From Micromonospora sp. WMMD812 (lineage in GTDB: Bacteria; Actinomycetota; Actinomycetes; Mycobacteriales; Micromonosporaceae), in contig NZ_CP114904.1 in assembly GCF_027497215.1 (NCBI RefSeq), positions 4,548,001 to 4,612,000 of the forward strand: a stretch of 64,000 nucleotides of DNA, read 5' to 3'. The notes beneath the pieces were generated by a model. It had not been told where the DNA came from and searched no databases. It saw only the letters and a list, made by a program, of their open reading frames with translations. Both the position numbers and the translations under genes were made by a program. Position 1 is the stretch's first letter, and every line of letters begins with the position of its first letter. Below are positions 59,905 to 64,000 of this stretch, in pieces.

Positions 59905-60423
59905 GTGAGAAACGCGTTGGACGATCCCCGGATCACCGCCGTCGGTCTCCTCTACGAGGTGCACGCCGGACTGTCCGCCCGGTTCGCCGCCCAGTTCGAG
60001 GAGCACGACCTCTCCTCGGTCGAGTTCGAGGTGCTGACCCGGCTGGCCCGGTCGCCCGACAACCAGCTGCGGATGACCGACCTCGCGGCACAGACCTCCC
60101 TCTCCACCAGCGGCGTGACCCGCGTGGTGGACCGGATGGAACGCGACGGCCTGCTACGGCGCCGGGCCTGCCCCTCCGACCGGCGCAGCTCGTACGCGGT
60201 CGTCACCGCCGCCGGCATGCAGCGCCTGGACGAGGCGCTGCCCGGGCATCTGCGCATCATCGAGGAGTGGTTCACCGGCCAACTCGACGCGGAGGCCCTG
60301 CGGGCGCTCCTCGACGGGCTCCGCCGGGTGCGCGACGCCGTGCACCCCTGCGCGACCGCCGGCAGCACCACCCACCCCGAGGACAAGGCGGTCGACGACC
60401 GGGCGGCCACGACCCGCGGCTGA
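59905..60423 (+). CDS. MarR family transcriptional regulator
   Basis: 172 aa. The winged-helix core has DLSSVEFEVLTRLARSPDNQLRMTDLAAQ, SLSTSGVTRVVDRMERDGLLRRRACPSDRRSSYAVVT, the classic MarR DNA-binding and wing (DxRxx-type) region. It most likely controls the divergent yceI gene and itself. The C-terminal ~25 residues are a disordered charged tail. Confidence 0.92.
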   Translation: MRNALDDPRITAVGLLYEVHAGLSARFAAQFEEHDLSSVEFEVLTRLARSPDNQLRMTDLAAQTSLSTSGVTRVVDRMERDGLLRRRACPSDRRSSYAVVTAAGMQRLDEALPGHLRIIEEWFTGQLDAEALRALLDGLRRVRDAVHPCATAGSTTHPEDKAVDDRAATTRG

Positions 60424-60692
60424 GCCCGACCCCACGGACCGGCAGAAAGAGCGGCAGAACTGCCCGCGCCATCCGGATACAGCCCCCGAAATCGGACAAG
60501 CCGCCTGGACGGCGCTGGCTAGTCTTCGATCAGCGGGGATTCACCGGGGGGTGACGGCGCGGGCGAACAGCGAGGGGTAGCAACAGGGGGCTCTTCGCTC
60601 GCGCCACCTCCGGCCCCGTCCCACCGCACAGCTGGTCCCACCCCGACAGGGGCCCGCGCCGCCCGGCTGGCCGCACCCCGACGAGGGCACTC

Positions 60693-63356
60693 TCACCGAG
60701 GCAGGCGTCCGCCGCGTCCCACCACCAGCGCGTACAGCAGGCCCTCCTCCTGTGGCAGCAGCCGGATCCCGTTCTCGCGGCAGGCCCGGTTCAGCCGGTC
60801 GAGCACCATCGGGTCGGCGGTGCTGGCAGCCAGCCCCACCAACGCCTCGACCAGGTCCCGCCGGTCCGGCCCCTCGGCGCCCGCCTCGACGGCCGCGGCG
60901 AACCACTCCGCCGCCAACTCCCGGTCCCCCCGGTGCAGCGCGAGGTTCCCCTCGATCAGCGCGCAGATCCCCTCCTCGGGGTGCGCGGCGACCGCACCGC
61001 CCGGGTGGGACGCCGGTCCGCCGGTCCGCTGCCGCGGTACGGGATTGTCCGGTCGGGCTGGCTGGCCGACCCGCGTCGGGTTGGACGCGCGCAGTTCGGC
61101 CAGCACCTCGGCGGCCTCGGTCCCGCGTCCGTCCTGGGCAAGCGCCATCCCGACCCGACCGAGCACCCGGCGACGGTGCCCCGGATCACCCAGCTCCGCC
61201 AGCGCCGCCGCCGCCCGGCGGCCCTGGTCCACGGCGTCGGCGTACCGGCCTCCCAGGCGGGCGACCTCGGCCAGGTTCGCTCTCGCCAGCACCCGCAGCC
61301 GCTGTTCCCCGCACTGCGCGGCGAGCCGGTCGACCGCGGCGAGCCGACGCCGGGCGGCGGCCAGGTCGGCAACCCGGATCTCCTGCCAGGCCAGGTTGTT
61401 CTGCGCCACCGCCATGTCCCGCACCCGGCCGTTGCGAGCGGCCACCCGGAGCACCGACTCGGCCTGCTCCCGGGCCTCGTCCTGGCGCCCGGCACCGACC
61501 AGCAGGGCGCCGAGCACGGTACGCGCGGCGAGTTCGCCGGTCACATCGCCCGCCCGGCGGAACGCGTCCAGCGCCGTCCGCGCCGTGGGCAACTCCTCCG
61601 CGCCGGCCCCGTGTTCGGCGGCGAGCTGGGCCACGCCGATCGACGCCCAGGCCCGCAGCACCGGGTCGGCATCGGCGGTACGCGGGTCGGCCAGCAGCCG
61701 GCGCAGCCACTGCCGTCCGGCCACGTCCCGTCCCCGGAACCGCCACCACCGGGAGAGCCCGGCCGCCAGCCGCAACGCCGTCAGCGGATCGTCGGTGGCA
61801 GCGTGCGCCAGCGCGGCGCTGATGTCGCTGCTCACCTGGTCGAGCCGCCCGACGGCATCGGTGAGCCGGGCACCGACCAGGTCGGGGGCGGTCCGGGCCA
61901 CCAGCCGGGCGATCACGGTGGCGTGCCGACGCCGGATGCAGGTGAGCTCACCGGCCCCGGCGGCCTGTTCGGTGGCGAAGTCCCGGACCGCGTCCAGCAG
62001 GCGGAACCGGAACGGCCCGGCACCCCGGACGCTCAGCAGGCCCAACTCGGCGAGCCGGTCCAGCACCGGCACCGGGTCGACGGCCACCGTGCCGTCCGCG
62101 TCCGCCACGTCGCCGAACATCTCCTCGGCCAGGTCGACCGACCAGCGGTTGCCGAACGCCGCCAGCCGGCGTAGCGCGGCCTGCTCGTCCGACGCGAGCA
62201 GCCGGTAGCTGGCCGCCACCGCGTCCCGCAGGGTGACCGCGACCGCCGGGCGGAAGGTCTCCGCGCCGCCCGGCCCGTCCCAGCCGGGGTGCTTCCCGGC
62301 GTCGCCGGGCGTGGCCAGATCGAGGACGCGGTCGCCGTAGCGGTCGAGCAGTTCGGTCAGATCGAGGATCCGGCCGCGGGCGGCCATCAGCTCGATGGCG
62401 AGCGGCAGCCCGCCCAGCCGGCGGACCAGCGCCGCCAGGGCCGGCAGCTCGTCGGGTTCGGGCGGTTCCCGGCGCACCTGCGCGAGCCGGGCGGTGAAGA
62501 GAGCCACCGCCGGCCAGCCGGCCAGCGCCGCCGGCCCGTACCGGTCGGCCTCGGGCGGCGGGACCTCGAGCGGTGCCACCGGCCAGACCCGCTCCCCGGG
62601 CAGACCGACCGGATGCCGCCCGGTGACCAGCACGCGCACCGACGGTGCCGCGGCGAGCAGCCGGTGCAGCGCCTCGGCGACCGGGTCGGGCGCCCGCTCG
62701 GCGGCGTCCACCACGAGCAGCGCTGGACGGCCGGCGAGCCGGCCGGCGAGGTCCGAGACCCGGGTCGCGCCGAGCACGGCCACCGAGGCGGCGAGCACGT
62801 CGGCCCCGTCCGTCCCCTCCCCGACCAGGACCCCCGCCACGCCGCCGGGGTGGCTCCCGGCCACCGCGTGCCCCACCGTCAGGGCCAGCGCGGTCTTGCC
62901 GACACCGGCCAGCCCGACCAGGCTGACCAGCCTCGGTCCGAGCTCGTCGGTGAGCATCCCGATCAGCTCGGTCACGTCCCGGTCCCGCCCGATCAGCTCG
63001 ACCGGCGGTGGGAGGGCGACCGGCGGCCCACTGTCGTCCGGCTCCCCGGCGACCTCGGACTCCGACAGGGCGGACGCCGGCGCGGGCGGCTCGGCGGCCG
63101 GCCCCCGGGCCGTGGCGAAGAACGCCGCCCGCGCGGCGCCGTCGAGATCGAGCGCGTCGGCGAGCAGTTCGACGGTGGTCCGCTGGGGTCGTGAGGCCCG
63201 GCCCCGCTCCAGGTCACGCACCGTCCGGACGCCCACGCCCGCGCGGTCCGCCAGCTCGGCCTGGGTGAGGCCGGCGGCCAGCCGGTGCCCCCGCAGCAGG
63301 TCCGGCAGAACGGGACGACCGCCCGGACCGGGCGAGCGATCATGAGCCGGCGTCAT
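60693..63356 (-). CDS. HTH, NB-ARC ATPase and TPR regulator (STAND-type)
   Basis: 887 aa. An XRE-type HTH lies at about 18-62 (LRGHRLAAGLTQAELADRAG, then RTVRDLERGRAS). An NB-ARC ATPase spans about 118-420, with Walker A GLAGVGKT at 148-155 and a Walker B-like PALLVVDAAE near 212. The C-terminal ~400 residues are TPR-like helical repeats. STAND regulators hold a sensor repeat domain and switch with ATP to activate or repress transcription; the ligand is unknown. No secondary-metabolite genes are adjacent. The 269-bp gap 60424-60692 before its end shows no gene. Confidence 0.88.
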   Translation of the reverse strand: MTPAHDRSPGPGGRPVLPDLLRGHRLAAGLTQAELADRAGVGVRTVRDLERGRASRPQRTTVELLADALDLDGAARAAFFATARGPAAEPPAPASALSESEVAGEPDDSGPPVALPPPVELIGRDRDVTELIGMLTDELGPRLVSLVGLAGVGKTALALTVGHAVAGSHPGGVAGVLVGEGTDGADVLAASVAVLGATRVSDLAGRLAGRPALLVVDAAERAPDPVAEALHRLLAAAPSVRVLVTGRHPVGLPGERVWPVAPLEVPPPEADRYGPAALAGWPAVALFTARLAQVRREPPEPDELPALAALVRRLGGLPLAIELMAARGRILDLTELLDRYGDRVLDLATPGDAGKHPGWDGPGGAETFRPAVAVTLRDAVAASYRLLASDEQAALRRLAAFGNRWSVDLAEEMFGDVADADGTVAVDPVPVLDRLAELGLLSVRGAGPFRFRLLDAVRDFATEQAAGAGELTCIRRRHATVIARLVARTAPDLVGARLTDAVGRLDQVSSDISAALAHAATDDPLTALRLAAGLSRWWRFRGRDVAGRQWLRRLLADPRTADADPVLRAWASIGVAQLAAEHGAGAEELPTARTALDAFRRAGDVTGELAARTVLGALLVGAGRQDEAREQAESVLRVAARNGRVRDMAVAQNNLAWQEIRVADLAAARRRLAAVDRLAAQCGEQRLRVLARANLAEVARLGGRYADAVDQGRRAAAALAELGDPGHRRRVLGRVGMALAQDGRGTEAAEVLAELRASNPTRVGQPARPDNPVPRQRTGGPASHPGGAVAAHPEEGICALIEGNLALHRGDRELAAEWFAAAVEAGAEGPDRRDLVEALVGLAASTADPMVLDRLNRACRENGIRLLPQEEGLLYALVVGRGGRLPR

Positions 63357-63518
63357 GGGCAGGAAGACTACGGATCGGGTCCGACCTCCGGCAGTCGAGC
63401 GTCGGGCTGCCGACGCCCCGCTGCCGATATCCGACAGCGGACGCGCCGCCTCGCCGAGCCCGGTTCTACCCGGCGGGCCGACGCTTGCCGGGCCCGTCGG
63501 GCGGGCCCGCCGGTGACG

Positions 63519-64000
63519 TCAGAGGCCGAGGTCCCGGGCGATGATCATCCGCTGCACCTCGCTGGTGCCCTCGCCGATCTCCAGGATCTTGGAGTCCCGC
63601 CAGAACCGGGCCACCGGGTACTCGTTCATGAAGCCGTAGCCGCCGTGGATCTGGGTGGCCTCCCGGGCGTTGTCGACCGCGATCGTGCTGGCGTGCAGCT
63701 TGGCGATCGCGGCCTGCCGCTTGAACGGCTCGCCGGCGAGCATCCGCGCCGCGGCGTCGTAGTACGCCAGGCGGGCGATGTGCGCCTTCGCCTCCATGTC
63801 GGCGATCTTGAACTGGATCGCCTGGTAGTTCCCGATCGGCTGGCCGAAGGCGTGCCGCTCCTTGGCGTACTTGATCGACTCGTCGACGCAGCCCTGTGCC
63901 AGACCGACCGCGAGCGCGGCGATGGCGATCCGGCCCTCGTCGAGGATGCGCAGGAACTGGGCGAAGCCCCGGCCGCGCTCGCCCAGCAGGTTCGCCGCGG
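63519..64000 (-). CDS. Acyl-CoA dehydrogenase (short-chain type), N-terminus beyond window
   Basis: The last 159 codons are visible, and the frame is open to the window edge. GRGFAQFLRILDEGRIAIAA, KYAKERHAFGQPIGNYQAIQFKIADME and QIHGGYGFMNEYPVARFWRDSKILEIGEGTSE match the C-terminal domain of the ~385-aa butyryl/isovaleryl-type enzymes, including the glutamate of the EGT motif. It is clearly a different subfamily from the FadE5-like gene at 4963. Substrate unknown. Confidence 0.9.
   Translation of the reverse strand, partial: AANLLGERGRGFAQFLRILDEGRIAIAALAVGLAQGCVDESIKYAKERHAFGQPIGNYQAIQFKIADMEAKAHIARLAYYDAAARMLAGEPFKRQAAIAKLHASTIAVDNAREATQIHGGYGFMNEYPVARFWRDSKILEIGEGTSEVQRMIIARDLGL

Overview
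The window is high-GC actinomycete chromosome, most likely Micromonosporaceae (Micromonospora or a close relative). The evidence is the very GC-rich third codon positions, the frequent GTG starts, the gene families present (DUF6458, class E sortase, DUF397/Scr1-type regulators, FhaA/FhaB), and a block that normally lies close to oriC in actinobacteria: crgA, srtE, trpG/pabA, pknB, pknA, pbpA, rodA, pstP, fhaB, fhaA, tRNA-Leu. dnaA and oriC are not in the window.

Layout. 1-4.7 kb: end of a large protein, the 5-oxoprolinase operon pxpB-pxpC-pxpA, a TrhA/hemolysin III protein, and sixA flanked by two DUF6458 membrane proteins. 4.9-9.6 kb: a FadE5-type acyl-CoA dehydrogenase, a SpoIIE/RsbU-type phosphatase, an RlpA-like secreted protein and a phosphoribosyltransferase. 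9.6-18.4 kb: single genes (questin oxidase family, hydrolase, ASCH, LLM oxidoreductase, PadR with membrane partner, GNAT, ECF sigma with CU044_5270-type partner, two NTF2-like proteins). 18.4-21.3 kb: an accessory stretch beside tRNA-Gly, with a deleted SRPBCC pseudogene, tandem repeats derived from the tRNA, an LPVTG surface protein, an ~87-bp direct repeat of the tRNA 3' end plus terminator, and an unknown cargo gene. 21.4-27.3 kb: PPOX protein, dCTP deaminase and three peptidoglycan hydrolases, one behind a c-di-AMP (ydaO) riboswitch. 27.4-32.2 kb: two CNNM/CBS proteins and the EtfD-like Fe-S reductase. 32.4-46.1 kb: the cell-division and Ser/Thr-kinase block. 46.2-50.1 kb: sugar epimerase, WecB/TagA-type glycosyltransferase and a secreted subtilase. 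50.3-57.4 kb: small membrane and hypothetical proteins, a DUF397/HTH pair and two orphan PASTA proteins. 57.4-64 kb: glutamate-cysteine ligase, a YceI/MarR divergent pair, a large NB-ARC/TPR regulator and a truncated second acyl-CoA dehydrogenase.

How the parts connect. PknA, PknB, PstP and the two FHA proteins form a phosphorylation circuit controlling cell-wall synthesis through PbpA, RodA and CrgA; the nearby NlpC/P60 proteins and amidase act on the same wall. FadE5 would pass acyl-CoA electrons through ETF to the membrane reductase EtfD. The two genes are 25 kb apart but share a near-identical 18-bp palindrome in their promoter regions, which suggests one repressor controls both.

The least explained structures are the tRNA-Gly region, the shared GGTTACC-N3-CAGTAAC palindrome, two copies of an ~80-bp inverted-repeat element with CGCGATCTTGCA ends, and a group of at least eight genes whose -10 hexamer sits 6-7 nt before the start codon (probable leaderless mRNAs).
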